Notes: generated by a model from the letters alone, not told the origin. A stretch of DNA of 64,000 nt from Palaemon carinicauda (GCF_036898095.1 NC_090728.1:87046739-87110738); one strand, 5' to 3'; shown: positions 11,122 through 24,478, counted from the stretch's first letter. Program-made: numbers and translations.

Positions 11122-14100
11122 ATAAAGAAAACATTACTGGGATCTGAAATATTAATCCTTTCCGACACTTTGAAAACTAACGGATTGTCTGTCACACAAG
11201 CTATTTATACAGTAGGCTCACATCAACAATGTAATATTGAAGTCTGTAATCATTTAAATAACACTTTAGTAATTCACAAAAATCAACATATCTTGGATGT
11301 AGAAGTTTATAAACATCGTATTCTTACCGTTGCTGAGATCAATCACTCTCAATCAGTTGCGGATGAATCCCTTTTGCGGTCTATTAAAAATAAAATCAAT
11401 AAAGACATTCAAGACGAAGAAATTCAGCCGAAAATTTTTGGACTTTTAACTAAATATCATGATGTTTTTTCCACTACGGATGGATCCTTAGGAAAAACAG
11501 ATGTGATCGAGCATCAAATAAGGTTAAAGGACAAGCAGAAAATTATCTATGTACCCTCGTACAGACTCCCTATGAAATTCCAGAATGAAATAAATGATGA
11601 AGTAGGTAAAATGCTAGAAGAAGGAGTCATTAGGAAATCAAACAGCCCTTATAATTTTCCTTTAATAGTTGTACCGAAAAAAGATCGAACATGGCGTATC
11701 TGCGTCGACTTCTGTCGTCTAAACGAGGAGACGATCCCTGATCGATTCCCAGTGCCCTGTACTGACGATATTTTGTCTTTGTTAAGTTAGAATAAATATT
11801 TTACCAGTTTGGACTTACTTAAAGGCTTTCACCAGATATCATTAAAAGAAGATAGTATCCCATACACAGCCTTCAGCACAGCCAGGGGACATTATGAATT
11901 TTTACGGATGCCTTTTGGTTTACGTTGTGCTCCTATAACATTTACAAGAATGATTAACATAGTGTTTGGAGACTTATTAGGGGATATATTGCATGCCTAT
12001 ATGGATGATCTTGTAATCTTTTCCAACACCTTAGAAGAACATCTACGTAAGTTAGAACTAGTACTACAGAGATTAAGACAACATAACTTAAGGATAAAGA
12101 TTAGTAAGTGTGAATTTTTCAAAACAGAATTAATATATTTGGGTTTCATGGTGTCAAGCCAAGGTCTTAAAGTAGTCCATGATAAGGTGTCGGCTATACG
12201 TAATTTTCCCATACCTACTAATGTCAAGGGAATACAGCAATTTCTGGGTTGTAGTGGATATTACAGGCGTTTTATACGCAACTATTCAATAATAGCCGCT
12301 CCTTTAACTGATCTTACGAAGAAGGGCGTAGATTTCATATGGTCTGAGCAACATCAACAGGCGTTTAATACCTTGAAAGATGAACTGTGTAGTTCTCCTA
12401 TCTTAAAATTTCCTGACTTCGGTAAGGAATTCTTCATTGCAACAGACGCCTCAGACTTAGGAGTAGGAGGGGTATTGCTTCAGCAATATGATAAACAATT
12501 TTTCCCGATAGCTTTCTATTCTCGAAAATTGAGAACTTCCGAAAGTAAGTATGCAGTAATAGACAAGGAAGGGCTAGCTATTGTTAATTCACTAGTGCAT
12601 TTTAAGTTCATAATTTACGGTTATCCCGTTAAGGTTCTTACTGACCATAAACCACTAACAGAGTTCTTTAAAGGCTTCAACCACAGCCCTAAACGAACTC
12701 GGTGGCATTTGATCATTCAAGATTTTGGCGCAAGAATCGGGTATTTACCTGGGAAAGCAAATATCATTGCGGATGCATTATCACGCAACCCCGTGTCATC
12801 TTGTACGGAGCCTTTAGCTGAATTAATAGATATATCAACATCCATGCCTATTGTTAAAACGATATCTGAACAAGAAGATTTAGGCTGGAGCGCTGAATTG
12901 TTACAGACTGAGCAAAGAAAAGATCAGAAAATAGAAACAATTATAAATGCTTTGAAAGGCAATCATAAGGAAAAGGGATATATAAAGTATAAGCAGCAGA
13001 ATTATATAATCAAAGATAATATTCTGTGTAGGACTGTGACAAGGAAAACCCGCAATACACCACATGTAACTAACGACCAGGTAGTAGTACCAATCTCACT
13101 TATTTCCACTGTCCTGAATTGGTTACATTCAAATCCATTACATGGACACCCGGGGTTCTCATTAATGTCACAGAAAGCCAAATCATTGTTTTATTGGCAT
13201 ACGATGCTTACAGATATAAAAAGACACATAGCTAATTGTCGCACATGTCAGGAAAACAAAGGGCATACGAAAACACCTGTCAGCCTAGGAGCTTATCCTG
13301 TGCCCAATCAACCCTTTGAAAGAATACATTTAGATTTGTTAACAGGATTTTACGAGTCAGACAGAGGAAATAAGCATCTCTTAGTAATTATAGATGCTTT
13401 AACTCGATATACAGAACTAATAGCGCTTAAAACTAAAACTGCGATTGAATGCGCTAGGAAGTTTTACGAGTGTTACATTTGTAAACATGGAATTCCACAC
13501 ATGATAATCTCAGACTCGGGTGGTGAATTTAATAATCACTTTCTTACCTCATTGTGTGAATTCCTCAGCATAAAGAAAATAAATACCATGATATATCACC
13601 CAGAGTCGAATGGGCTAGTGGAAAGAGCAAATAGGAAGATTTTAAATATATTAAGAGTAACACTAGGGGGATCAGACCCCAACTGGGATATTGCAATACC
13701 GGCAGCACTGAGTACTCTGAATCATTCATATCATATATCAATTAAAATGTCACCGCATGAAGCATTGTATGGTACCCCAGTTAGAACGCCTTTCCATGTA
13801 TTAACGCCTACAACTAATCTATCAAATCCTTTAAAAGAATGTATAAATGCAAGTATAAGTCGATATGATATCCTTCGAAAGAATTTAGAAGAATCACAAA
13901 TCATAATGAAAAGGAATCATGATAAAATAGCGAAGCCAACTAAAACATATACCGTAGGTGATAACATTTATATTCAAATCAATGTGTGCAAAGGACTCAA
14001 TTATAAACGAACACCTAAGTTTGAAGGCCCATTTAACATTTTGGAAACATTAACGGCCAATAGGTTTAGAGTTCAAAACGTATCCCAACCCACGGATGAG

Positions 14101-14133
14101 AAAATAGTACCATTGGCTCACATAAGAAATTAA
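11122..14133 (+). pseudogene. Pol: reverse transcriptase, RNase H, integrase (one internal stop)
   Basis: The frame is the same as gag-protease and open from 11122, except for TAG at 11788-11790 just before RT motif A. The first part (to 11787) has the pre-RT region and RT fingers (VIRKSNSPYNFPLIVVPKKD, then CVDFCRLNEETIPDRFP). The second part (11791-14133) has LDLLKGFHQISL, the polymerase box AYMDDLVIFS near 11998, and RNase H with IATDASDLGVGG near 12442. The integrase zinc region has H-H-C-C (HGHPGFS to CRTCQENK), the DDE core has ISDSGGEFNN near 13510 and YHPESNGLVERANR near 13600, and a GPF motif lies near 14026. No chromodomain follows. All catalytic motifs survive, so the copy decayed only by the two stops visible here. 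Confidence 0.93.
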
Positions 14134-14255
14134 AAAGAAAAAAGAAAAGAGAGGGAAAGAAGTGAGGGAAATTTTTATTTTATTTTATGTGATTAAAAGT
14201 TTTCTTCTTAATACAGGAGTAATTACATATATTTTTCTCGTTACAGGTTTCCAAG

Positions 14256-15959
14256 ATGAATTTTTTGTTGTTAGGAGTGATATTGTTCGCTCAGACATTT
14301 TTCTCGTGTGGGATGAGCTCTAAAACTAAAAGTATAAATTTTAAATATGGCACTATAGTTGAAAGACAAGAAGACGTTTTTATTACATCGAGCAACGTAG
14401 TTGTAGAAGTGAATATGCAAGCAATTTTTCTTCAAGAGAATGGTGTCACTAGCTTAAGAACTGCCATTTCAAGGTTTTCTGCCTCATTGGATGAGTTGCA
14501 TAGAAGACATTTTCATTTGACTACAGAGATTTTGCTTGGATCAACATTAAAAGTTGCAGAGATGCTATCTGATGACTTGAAAAATAAGACTTACGAGACA
14601 GGATCTTTGGCTTATGACCTTTTGATGTGGACTGTAGGACACGAACATAAAGAAAGACGAAATCCGTTTATCTATGCTGCATTAAACATCTTTGGGTCTA
14701 TTGCAAGTTTAGGTTTAGGAATTTCCAATCGTCTTAAAATTAGTAATCAAAATAAGAAAATTGAGTTCTTGACTCATGAAGATGAATTGATTATGTCAGA
14801 ACTAAGGAATCAGTTAGCTTCAATCAATCAAATTATGGATTTAGTAAATGAACATTCAAATAATATCATTCAGATTATGGAAGTACAGGATTTGTTGGCA
14901 ACGTTAACGTATTATGATTCAAAGATAGATCACATACATAACAGAATTGCACATTTCATTGAGAAATCCAAGGATTATGTAGAAGCTATCACGTTAGCAA
15001 CTAAAGGTGTACTGTCGCCCCATTTGTTGCCTATAAATTACTTAAAGTTAATTCTGGAGAACGGAAGGGATAAACTAGGCTATGTTCCTTTGTTAGGCGA
15101 ACGTAGGTTAGAATTTTATTACAGCCTAATTACAGTAAACGTTGATAATAACAAGATTAGGATTACAATTCCCTTTGATTCTTCTGATGCCTGGCAATCT
15201 TACAGGATATCACCATTTCCGACTTTCATGACGAATCACTCAAATCCAGTAATATCCAGTTTGACAGGACACGTATTGATTTCCCCAGACAAGGAAACAT
15301 ATACGGTCATTAAAGACTTAAATCAATTAACTCACTGTTCAGACGCAATGGCTAGAAAAATATGTACAGCTGACTCATTTGAATTCCATAAAAACTTAAT
15401 GGATTCATGCGAGTTAGGTATAGTGCTAGACGGTGCTCTCTCCCATACAAGTGAAAATTGTCTGGATAAGCTTTATCCCTTTGACAATAATGAGTTCAAT
15501 TGCAGACTGAACAATGGCTCGTGGATACGATACGACAAGGACGGCTTCAATGTATCATGCCCTGACGGATCCACGTCTTTCGCCCACATCTTCGTTGCAG
15601 CAGATGGTTGTATCGGGACTTCCCCTAATTCCATGGTGACTGGTCTACGGACACTCATCAGAGAACGAGCCTACTTCGTGAACTTCACGTGGACCTCTAC
15701 AATGCCAGCACTTCCTCTCCCGTACAACAGACAGGTTGCCAAGCGGTTGATGAAATTAACCGAAATGGACCACCTGTCACCGACTTATAAGGAAATTCTT
15801 CACCCCATACTACTAGCAGGATTGGGTATCACGGTGGTGATATTTATCACCGTGAACATCCTTGTTTGGCGTAGGTTATGGTACAGCAGGAAGCTAAAGC
15901 AGAACGTTTCACCATGTCCAGACAAAACTCCTTATTTAATTCAGTTTAAAGCCGTTTGA
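14256..15959 (+). CDS. Env-like (F-type) membrane glycoprotein of LTR retrotransposon
   Basis: Open for 567 residues and the only fully intact late gene of this element. Residues 1-19 form a hydrophobic signal peptide. A basic KERR stretch near residue 130 is followed at once by a Gly/Ala-rich hydrophobic segment (IYAALNIFGSIASLGLGI, about 137-155), which looks like a cleavage site plus fusion peptide. A heptad-like stretch follows (about 160-245). The C-terminal half is Cys-rich, and a transmembrane helix lies near residues 513-535 (LLAGLGITVVIFITVNILVW), followed by a ~30-residue basic tail. This order matches the Env of insect errantiviruses and the related baculovirus F proteins; the family assignment is by architecture. 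Its ATG follows a predicted splice acceptor, so it is probably read from a spliced RNA. An open env beside a broken pol suggests recent inactivation. Confidence 0.85.
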   Translation: MNFLLLGVILFAQTFFSCGMSSKTKSINFKYGTIVERQEDVFITSSNVVVEVNMQAIFLQENGVTSLRTAISRFSASLDELHRRHFHLTTEILLGSTLKVAEMLSDDLKNKTYETGSLAYDLLMWTVGHEHKERRNPFIYAALNIFGSIASLGLGISNRLKISNQNKKIEFLTHEDELIMSELRNQLASINQIMDLVNEHSNNIIQIMEVQDLLATLTYYDSKIDHIHNRIAHFIEKSKDYVEAITLATKGVLSPHLLPINYLKLILENGRDKLGYVPLLGERRLEFYYSLITVNVDNNKIRITIPFDSSDAWQSYRISPFPTFMTNHSNPVISSLTGHVLISPDKETYTVIKDLNQLTHCSDAMARKICTADSFEFHKNLMDSCELGIVLDGALSHTSENCLDKLYPFDNNEFNCRLNNGSWIRYDKDGFNVSCPDGSTSFAHIFVAADGCIGTSPNSMVTGLRTLIRERAYFVNFTWTSTMPALPLPYNRQVAKRLMKLTEMDHLSPTYKEILHPILLAGLGITVVIFITVNILVWRRLWYSRKLKQNVSPCPDKTPYLIQFKAV

Positions 15960-16807
<848 letters not shown>

Positions 16808-17276
16808 TGTAATAAATGAAATAATTGTTATTACATGTTTAAAACACATGATGTAATATGTCATTTTGGATGAAGATGCTAGCCGTGAGATTTGCTGTAG
16901 TCATGTAAAATCATAAACAGGATGCACAATGCAGCCTCGGCAATGTAACATTTTTCTTAAACGTCAACACCAATGCATCAGTGTGTGAAAGTTTGTGACG
17001 TCACCGGATGCAGGTGTCTTCGGAGATTGTGTTTAAAATGATACATCAACTAAGCATATGATATCTGTGATATCGATAATTTAATCAGTTCATATCTATA
17101 CTTCACCAGAATTGGTCATCCGACCAAACCAGCTCCCTCCTATGATGGAGATGTTTAACTCTGTTGTTTTTAGAGAATAAATACTTTTAAAGCTAATAAG
17201 ATGAACTTCGTTATCCAGCCTTAACATCTTAAACAACACATACTCAATGTGTGCTTATAAAAGTAGCACACTTATA
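16808..17276 (+). repeat. 3' LTR (469 bp)
   Basis: Same length as the 5' LTR and about 98 percent identical. It is followed directly by TATG (17277-17280), the second half of the target duplication, and then by Rep-X sequence. Confidence 0.95.
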
Positions 17277-17659
17277 TATGGCACAATAATTGCGTATTTT
17301 CTCTTAAACATGATGCAATACCTCATGAAAATATATAAGAACATTACATAAGCCCTTGTTCCTATCTCGTATGGTCACATAATACTCTGAAACAAATTAC
17401 GTAAGACTTCGTAACAAAAATACGTGAAATTATAAAGTTAGTGCTTAAAAATAATTTAAATTTACAAATACTGACTTGAATGAAAATTACAATGAAATTA
17501 ATGACGAAAGGCTTACGCAATCTTTATGATAAATTTAAATCTACTGGAGAGAAACTAATCTTACAGGCTGGCTATTCATCTTTTCAATGCACAAATGAAA
17601 TATATAAATAAATCATGAATAAACTATTGTATTTACTCTACACTAGAATAGCTTTGTAA
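17277..17659 (-). repeat. Rep-X copy A, third segment
   Basis: Continues Rep-X beyond the LTR element. AATTGCGTATTTTCTC, ATGATGCAATACCTCAT and TAAATTTACA-ATACTGACTTGAATGAA match copy B (40955-41120). It ends at GCTTTGTAAGAATATATA against a TA tract, exactly as in copies B and D. Confidence 0.75.
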
Positions 17660-17710
<51 letters not shown>

Positions 17711-17713
17711 TAA

Positions 17714-17751
<38 letters not shown>

Positions 17752-17760
17752 GTGTATATG

Positions 17761-17791
<31 letters not shown>
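17660..17791. repeat. (TA)n microsatellite
   Basis: Imperfect TA tract marking the outer end of Rep-X copy A. Confidence 0.95.
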
Positions 17792-17960
17792 GGATGAAAA
17801 TCAACACAATATTGTGCTCATATATAAATAAATTTCTTTCTCATCCTGAGATCGAACTCTAGCCCCTTCAAATGAAAGGAAAGGTCGCTACCAATCATGC
17901 CACAAGAAGCTCAAAAATATTCGGAACTTAAGTGCCACCAGTAATTTAGGATATACATGG
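17792..17960 (-). repeat. tRNA-derived SINE-like fragment
   Basis: Read on the minus strand there is an A-box-like TGGCATGATTGGTAGC (17887-17902) and, about 30 nt downstream, a B-box-like AGTTCGATCTC (17848-17858). This is the spacing of a Pol III tRNA-type promoter. The stretch beginning GGATGAAAATCAACACAATA is partly repeated at about 18057-18110, suggesting two diverged copies or a flanking duplication. It is not a tRNA gene, since no acceptor stem or cloverleaf can be drawn. Confidence 0.55.
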
Positions 17961-18121
17961 TGAGACATCACTCTCATACCAACGAATTTCCCCCTTTCCC
18001 TAACCACCACGCGACACAACTGATTTTTTAATTCAAATTACCTCCAGTGAATCAAGATGGATGAAGATAAGCACAATATCGTGTTCAAATAGAAATAGAT
18101 TTGTATCTCAGATCACTTGAA

Positions 18122-18124
<3 letters not shown>

Positions 18125-18180
<56 letters not shown>
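18125..18180. repeat. (TC)n microsatellite
   Basis: Pure CT/TC tract. Confidence 0.97.
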
Positions 18181-18184
<4 letters not shown>

Positions 18185-18779
18185 TTGAACATCTAGATTA
18201 CACAAAATACACAGTTCAGTCAAATATATAGTATAGTGCATTTTACTGTAAATATTAGGTGAAGTAAACAATAAAATAGCCACAGTAGATTACGTCGTCT
18301 GCTATGACATCAGATATGGATCGCATAAGAATCGAGGTGATCAATTTCTGATGGCATAGCTTACAATACTGAAATATTCAATTTTTAATAGTACTGTTAT
18401 GTACTGCTGGGTAAATTATACAGTCCAACTAAGTAAATAGATTTGATTTCGAATATGAAATGGTTTATTTTACTGTACACATGAAAAGACTAGTTATCCC
18501 AATAAAACACTGCACATCTACATACTTTTAGTTCACAATGCAATCGGTTGACAAAAAGCAGTTTCTTATTATATTAGTAACTGAAAAATATTCCATTGAT
18601 TAAAATCTTACAAGGAAGGCATATTAATAGCATCATTACACTTAGCTAGATTATGGCAAAAACACTATATGGTGGCATGAACTAAGGTTTACTCCTTGAA
18701 AACGAAAACAAGTTTTTCGAATATTAGAGCTCATTAACATAAGATAATTATAAGTCTTGGTCAATAACCTTAACTAGAT
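18181..18779. other. Unannotated AT-rich stretch
   Basis: I see no ORF, RNA or repeat that I can support here. Confidence 0.5.
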
Positions 18780-19770
18780 TTAAAGAGCATAGCAAGTGCA
18801 GAATTTATGCTAATGGAATCTTATCCAATAAAATTTCCAGTGAACAGCGGAGTACTCCAAGGGAATGCATTGTCACCTATGTTGTTTATTCTCTTCATGG
18901 ATTTTTTAATGTGTAGAACAGTCGTAGATGGTGGAGGACTGGACTGGATTGGTGGTAGGAAATTAGCAGACTTAGAGCATGCTGATGATGCTGTCCTTGT
19001 TAGCAGAATACCACGGGATTTGCAATGCTTGCTTACTAGAATGCAAGAAATATCACACAAAGTTATGCTCAAGATAAATAGAAGAAAGACAGAGATAATG
19101 AGAACAGAGTATGCAATGGAAGATGAAATATCATGGGAAGGAGAAAGGATTAATGAGGTAGAATCATTTAAGTATTTGCAAACTATGATCTTCAATACAG
19201 GGTCTTTAGAATTAGAGTTTTGTGAAAAAATGAAATAAAGCAAATAAAACAATAGCTAGGTTAAGTAAAATTTGGAAATCAAATCGCCTGAAATTACATA
19301 TAGAAATTAGACTATATATTATTTTAGTGAGATCGGTGTTACTATATGGACATAAGTCATGATTTTGAGAATGAAGCAATCGCCAACAGATTTAGCAGAT
19401 TTGAAAACAAATCCCTCAGAAGGATAGCGGCAGTTAAATGGCAGGACAGGGTTAGAAATGAAACTATAAGAGAGATTACTCGGGTGCCATATGTGGATGG
19501 GATCATGATAAGGGGTAGATGGAGATGGATTGAGCTTGCTCTTAGCATTCCCCTGGCCTAAAGAGATTAGATCACCAAACGTTTAGCTGGGCTCCACAAG
19601 GCACTAGAAGAGTTGGAAGACCCAGGCCTACATGGCCGAGGACTATGGAGCGTGAAATAGACAATGAATGGAGGAATATTGAATTAAAAGATCAAGATAG
19701 AGTCGACTGGCAAAATCTAACCAAGGCCCTTTGCGTCTATGGACGAAGGAGGAGATGATGATAAAATTTA
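18780..19770 (+). pseudogene. Non-LTR (LINE) reverse transcriptase, 5'-truncated copy
   Basis: The first block (18807-19238) has RT motifs VNSGVLQGNALSPMLFILFM and EHADDAVLVSR (the catalytic A-DD box near 18977), then a thumb-like KINRRKTEIM. After stops and a frame change, 19346-19561 carries the conserved C-terminal stretch NKSLRRIAAVKWQDRVRNE with DGIMIRGRWRWIE. A further frame change leads to RRVGRPRPTWPRTMEREI and a terminal TGA at 19756-19758, followed by a short ATGATGAT tail. A related copy lies on the minus strand at 38185-39290. The short triplet-like 3' tail would fit an RTE-like LINE, which is inference. It is a dead 5'-truncated insertion. Confidence 0.88.
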
Positions 19771-20591
19771 AAGAATTTCCCGTTTTTTTCTTTTTTAATT
19801 CAAGTTCGAATTAATTAATCGAATGTGTAGCATTATGTATAGTTTAACTCTGAAATCATACATCTGTGAAATATAAAAATAAAATTAAGTTTCTTTGATA
19901 CCCATAACTAGATCTGAAGAATTTTAACCTTTTGATTTCATGTTCGAATTGATAAACAATCGAGTTCAACAGTCCAGGTCGCATTTGATGATTTGAGTGA
20001 GGAGATGTTAATGCAAGTTTAGCCAGCATTGCCACATTCTTGAAGATAAACTCCTACCTCAGGCCGATTGAGAGCAGATATGCAGAAAACTCTTCCTTGT
20101 TTTTCTTTATAAGCATTCCAGATTCATCAAATTCTACTATCCAGATTCATTAAATGTTATTATCTTTGAATTTCATTAACAGATCCTACAATATGTTCTT
20201 ATTTTGTTTCTTAAGTCTCCAAATTGAGTAATGATTGCCTAACCTTGGTATCTAACACTACCATGGGGATTAGGCTACAAACTTCCTTTCTAACTTAAGT
20301 TACAAAAGATCAAAAAGAGGTAACCTTATCACAAGCTTCACATAGGCTACCCATCCCGAACTATTGCAGTCATATAATAGGAAAATAGGAAAATGAGTTG
20401 TGGTAATTCATCTGGATTTTGTAGTGGGGATAAAATGAAGATAAATGGTAGTTAGGTTAAAATATGCCTGCATAGTTTCATATAAAAATCCAAGTCCATA
20501 TGTTTTCATAGATTTTCACGTTGCGTCCCAACGGTAAGGAAAATTGGCTAAAGGTCCCATATTCAAGGACACTTCTTTGTAATAAAAGAAC

Positions 20592-20594
<3 letters not shown>
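19771..20594. other. Unannotated AT-rich stretch
   Basis: No supported gene, RNA or dispersed repeat seen. Confidence 0.5.
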
Positions 20595-20664
<70 letters not shown>

Positions 20665-20675
20665 GATGATGATGC
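20595..20675. repeat. (GA)n and (TGA)n microsatellite
   Basis: Pure GA run to 20660 followed by five TGA triplets. Confidence 0.96.
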
Positions 20676-20748
20676 TCATTGTCGAGCATACAATAAAACA
20701 AGCTGAATAAGTGAATCCTTAAAATAATTTTTTAAAAGTTATCGTTAA

Positions 20749-20750
<2 letters not shown>

Positions 20751-20820
<70 letters not shown>
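20751..20820. repeat. (TC)n microsatellite
   Basis: Pure TC tract about 90 bases after a GA tract, so the two could fold back on each other. Confidence 0.97.
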
Positions 20821-20832
<12 letters not shown>

Positions 20833-20875
20833 TTTCAGTAATGCTTTTATATAGTCTCTAAAATAATGTTAATTA

Positions 20876-21887
20876 CCGTATTTCCCGTGTCATATGACAC
20901 ACCTTTTTTCCTGAAAAATTACCCCAAAAATCATCCTGCGTCTTAACACTAAGAAAAATTTGTATAGGGAAGTTTGACAACACTCAAACATTTAACTATT
21001 AACTTACAAACACTCACTTAACAGAGATGAAATATAAACCTAAAATTATCATTCATATGTTATAAAAAAAAATAAAAATTTCTTTATGCTTCGTTTATTA
21101 TAATACAATAGCAAGTTCTTTGTTTTGTTAATCAGCTGATGACTAGCTAACCCCCTTCTACAAGCAAACAACTAGTGAAGTGGTCTCTTAGTAGACGACG
21201 CTATTACATATTAGTTGTTTATGCAGTTTTTGTCTATTTTCTTACATTTTGTTGATATTTTGTAATTAAGCAATCTTTTGATAATGACTTTGTTGCCCGA
21301 GTTCTGAAATAATACAAACAGTGGCTGAATACGACCTTGACAAAAAAAAAAAGAAAAAAAAAAAAAAACTACATTTCACTGTTAGTTGAGTGGTAGTGTT
21401 ACCAAGCTAGCATCTAAAACTAGATCTAGAGTCACATACAATAGCAAAAGTAGTCCGCCTAGAGAAATTTCTAAAGACTTCTTTGATCAATAATTAAGTT
21501 TGTGAGAAAATGTGTAAGTTGTACGATAAATTTGAAAAATACTAATGGAATTTTACTTCTTTACCAAAATTTGATTAACAACATTTGGCAACACTTTTAA
21601 TGTAAACAACACTTGGAATACTAAACGAGCAGTTGTTGTGGCAACTACAACTGATGTAGTGGTTTCTTCTATCAATATGTAAATAAATTGCGATAACTGG
21701 TGTTCAACTAATTAATATTAACTAAAGCATTTGCAAATATACATAAAATAAAAAAAAAATTACTGTGCCAGACAAAACTCTCACTAGACTTTCGGACTAG
21801 GAATTGCTGCTTGGAATTGTAAAATCCTCAGTTTTTTCCCCAAAAATGCTTTTCTAATTGTAACGTCTTATGACATGGGAAATACGG
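20876..21887. mobile_element. Non-autonomous TIR element, TA-flanked, ~1.0 kb
   Basis: The left end is CCGTATTTCCCGTGTCATA. The right end, reversed, is CCGTATTTCCCATGTCATA. Both are bounded by TA (20874-20875 and 21888-21889). Similarity between the ends continues weakly inward through a CCCCAAAAAT block on each side. There is no transposase ORF inside. TA duplication and short TIRs fit a Tc1/mariner-type MITE, but the superfamily is inference. Confidence 0.72.
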
Positions 21888-22013
21888 TATTTCACCCAAG
21901 TTATTCTTATTTTTGTTATGATTATTATGTACTAAATTGTCCCATCATTAATAAAATTAAGCATTGATTAATTTCAGTTCTTTGTTCTTAAACTATTTGA
22001 CAAATAAGCGCTC

Positions 22014-22115
<102 letters not shown>

Positions 22116-22262
22116 TTTTATATTTGAACCCCTCAATAATCATGTTCAATTTAGGTAAAAAATTGGTGTTGGCAAAAGAGAAAAAGAGAAAAAAATATAT
22201 AATGTCCTGTTTAGGAATTTGGAAGTGTCCACCCTATTGGCAAGTTGGCAACACTGTTCAAG

Positions 22263-22574
22263 TCAGTGGCTAGAAATGAAGTGGCATAAATGTCGATATG
22301 AGATAACGCGACAGAGAAGAGGGTGTCGAGGTACAGTTTTTATTGTGAGTCCGAACTAGTTGGACCATCTAGTTCTCCTCTTGGTGTTTCTCTATAATTG
22401 AACGACTACGAAGATAAATTCATCAAGCGAACCGCACGCAATTTACACAAAGAGTGCTTCGAGAATCGATCGTGTTTACATCGTGGCGATTAATATCTGG
22501 TTTCCTTTATGCTTTCCTCAATGGCAACTAGAAACCAGTTTAGTAAAGGGCGTAATCCGAGTGGCGATAATAAA
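22263..22574 (+). CDS. Candidate first exon of an unidentified host gene
   Basis: This is the only stretch in the window that looks like the 5' end of an ordinary gene. An initiator-like TCAGT lies at 22263-22267, and a moderately CpG-containing, ORF-free leader follows. Two in-frame ATGs occur at 22509 and 22521; the second is in good context (TCAATGG). The upstream in-frame stop is TAA at 22491. The frame reads [20 protein letters not shown]... for 22 codons and runs into a consensus donor, AAA|GTAAGT, at 22575 in phase 0. No domain is recognisable in so short a peptide and no downstream exon was found. A minus-strand ORF overlaps it (22490-22672) and is an alternative reading. Confidence is low without transcript data. 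Confidence 0.35.
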
Positions 22575-23192
<618 letters not shown>

Positions 23193-23358
23193 ACGATAAT
23201 GGGGGGACTCCCAGTGGGAACCTGGGGTTTTTGGGTGGGGAAAACATACTGGGGAAACGATATATAATGGTAAAACAAGCCTTTTCTTCTCTATACATTA
23301 CCTTCTTGGATGTATAATAAACACATCTTATCTATCATTTAAAAAATCGCCTCGGCTC

Positions 23359-23917
23359 TGACTTCTTTATCTCATCAGGAAATCAACGTGGAAAATAAAA
23401 CTAGTTTTGTTATATTTCAACACAACCCGACACCTTCATTTGACAACTACACTGATATTTTTAGTTATTTTTCGTTATCTTTTAGAAAGCTTATTCTATT
23501 TTAGAATTCATACTAAGGATTACATAATCTAGTTGGTGCAAACACTGTGGCAAACATTTTTCCCTAACTGTTAACGTATCAGAAATTGTGAAATTCTAAC
23601 CATACTCCCTGGCCAGAAACATCGACCCCACATAGAGGTGGGAAAAGATGCAGACAAAGAAGTATGGTTAGAATTTTACAATTTCTGATACGTTAACAGT
23701 TTAGGAAAAATGTTTGCCACAGTGTTTGCACCTACTAGATTATGCAATCCCTAGTAGTATGCATTTTAAAATAGAATAATGCTTCTGCAAGGTAACGAAA
23801 AATAATGAAAAAGTTACTTACCTGTATAGTAGTCAAATGAAGGTGTCGGGTTGTGTTGAAATATAACAAAACTAGTTCTATTTTCCACGTTGATTTCCTG
23901 ATGTGATAAAGAAGTCA
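23359..23917. mobile_element. Foldback element, ~250 bp arms
   Basis: The left arm 23359-23606 and right arm 23661-23917 are inverted copies. They begin TGACTTCTTTATC, and pair through AACACAACCCGACACCTTCA and the CTGTTAACGTATCAGAAATT stretch. The loop is ~54 nt. Arms are highly similar with a few small indels. There is no ORF. I found no convincing target duplication. The class is unknown (MITE or foldback). Confidence 0.85.
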
Positions 23918-24169
23918 AGGTAGCGTAGCCCACCATAAAAAAATGTTGGAAAATGCTTATCATTTTGGTAGTGTCTGGGAGTATTTGTTGCGAAGTTTAA
24001 CTTGAAAATTATAAAAGTAAAAAGAATAGATTAGTGTGGACGATTTTTATGTGATAAATAAAGCGTATTATGTTTCCCGAGATTCCTGTAGTTTCAAGTT
24101 GTTTTAGTGTATATCATCAAGGCTACTTATAAAGTTGGTTTTCCTTCTTGGAAAACATCGGAAAAACTG

Positions 24170-24171
<2 letters not shown>

Positions 24172-24254
<83 letters not shown>
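24172..24254. repeat. (TC)n microsatellite
   Basis: Pure CT/TC tract. Confidence 0.97.
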
Positions 24255-24258
<4 letters not shown>

Positions 24259-24478
24259 TCATTACTAAGTGGGAACAAAATCCACATGCCGAACGTTCTC
24301 GGCATATTATAATTGTTTATTTAATTTAACTATGGGATACATTTTATTTTACCAGCCATCCTACCTGTCAATGGCAATGGAATTATCGGAAATTTAGTTA
24401 ATTTTGTGTTATTGTTACCACATCTGACCCTTTATATGAATGTTATACTTGTCTTTTATTTAATTTATTTATTTATTA

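Larger units (their letters stand above)
8996..14246 (+). promoter_or_regulatory. Predicted env subgenomic intron (donor 8996, acceptor 14246)
   Basis: The donor GTGAGT at 8996-9001 matches the 5' splice consensus. The acceptor is a T/C-rich tract ending TTACAG at 14246, ten bases before the env ATG at 14256. Joining these would place env next to the leader and remove gag-pol, the known strategy for env expression in errantiviruses and retroviruses. A second possible acceptor (AATACAG) lies about 30 bases upstream. This is prediction from motifs only. Confidence 0.6.
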
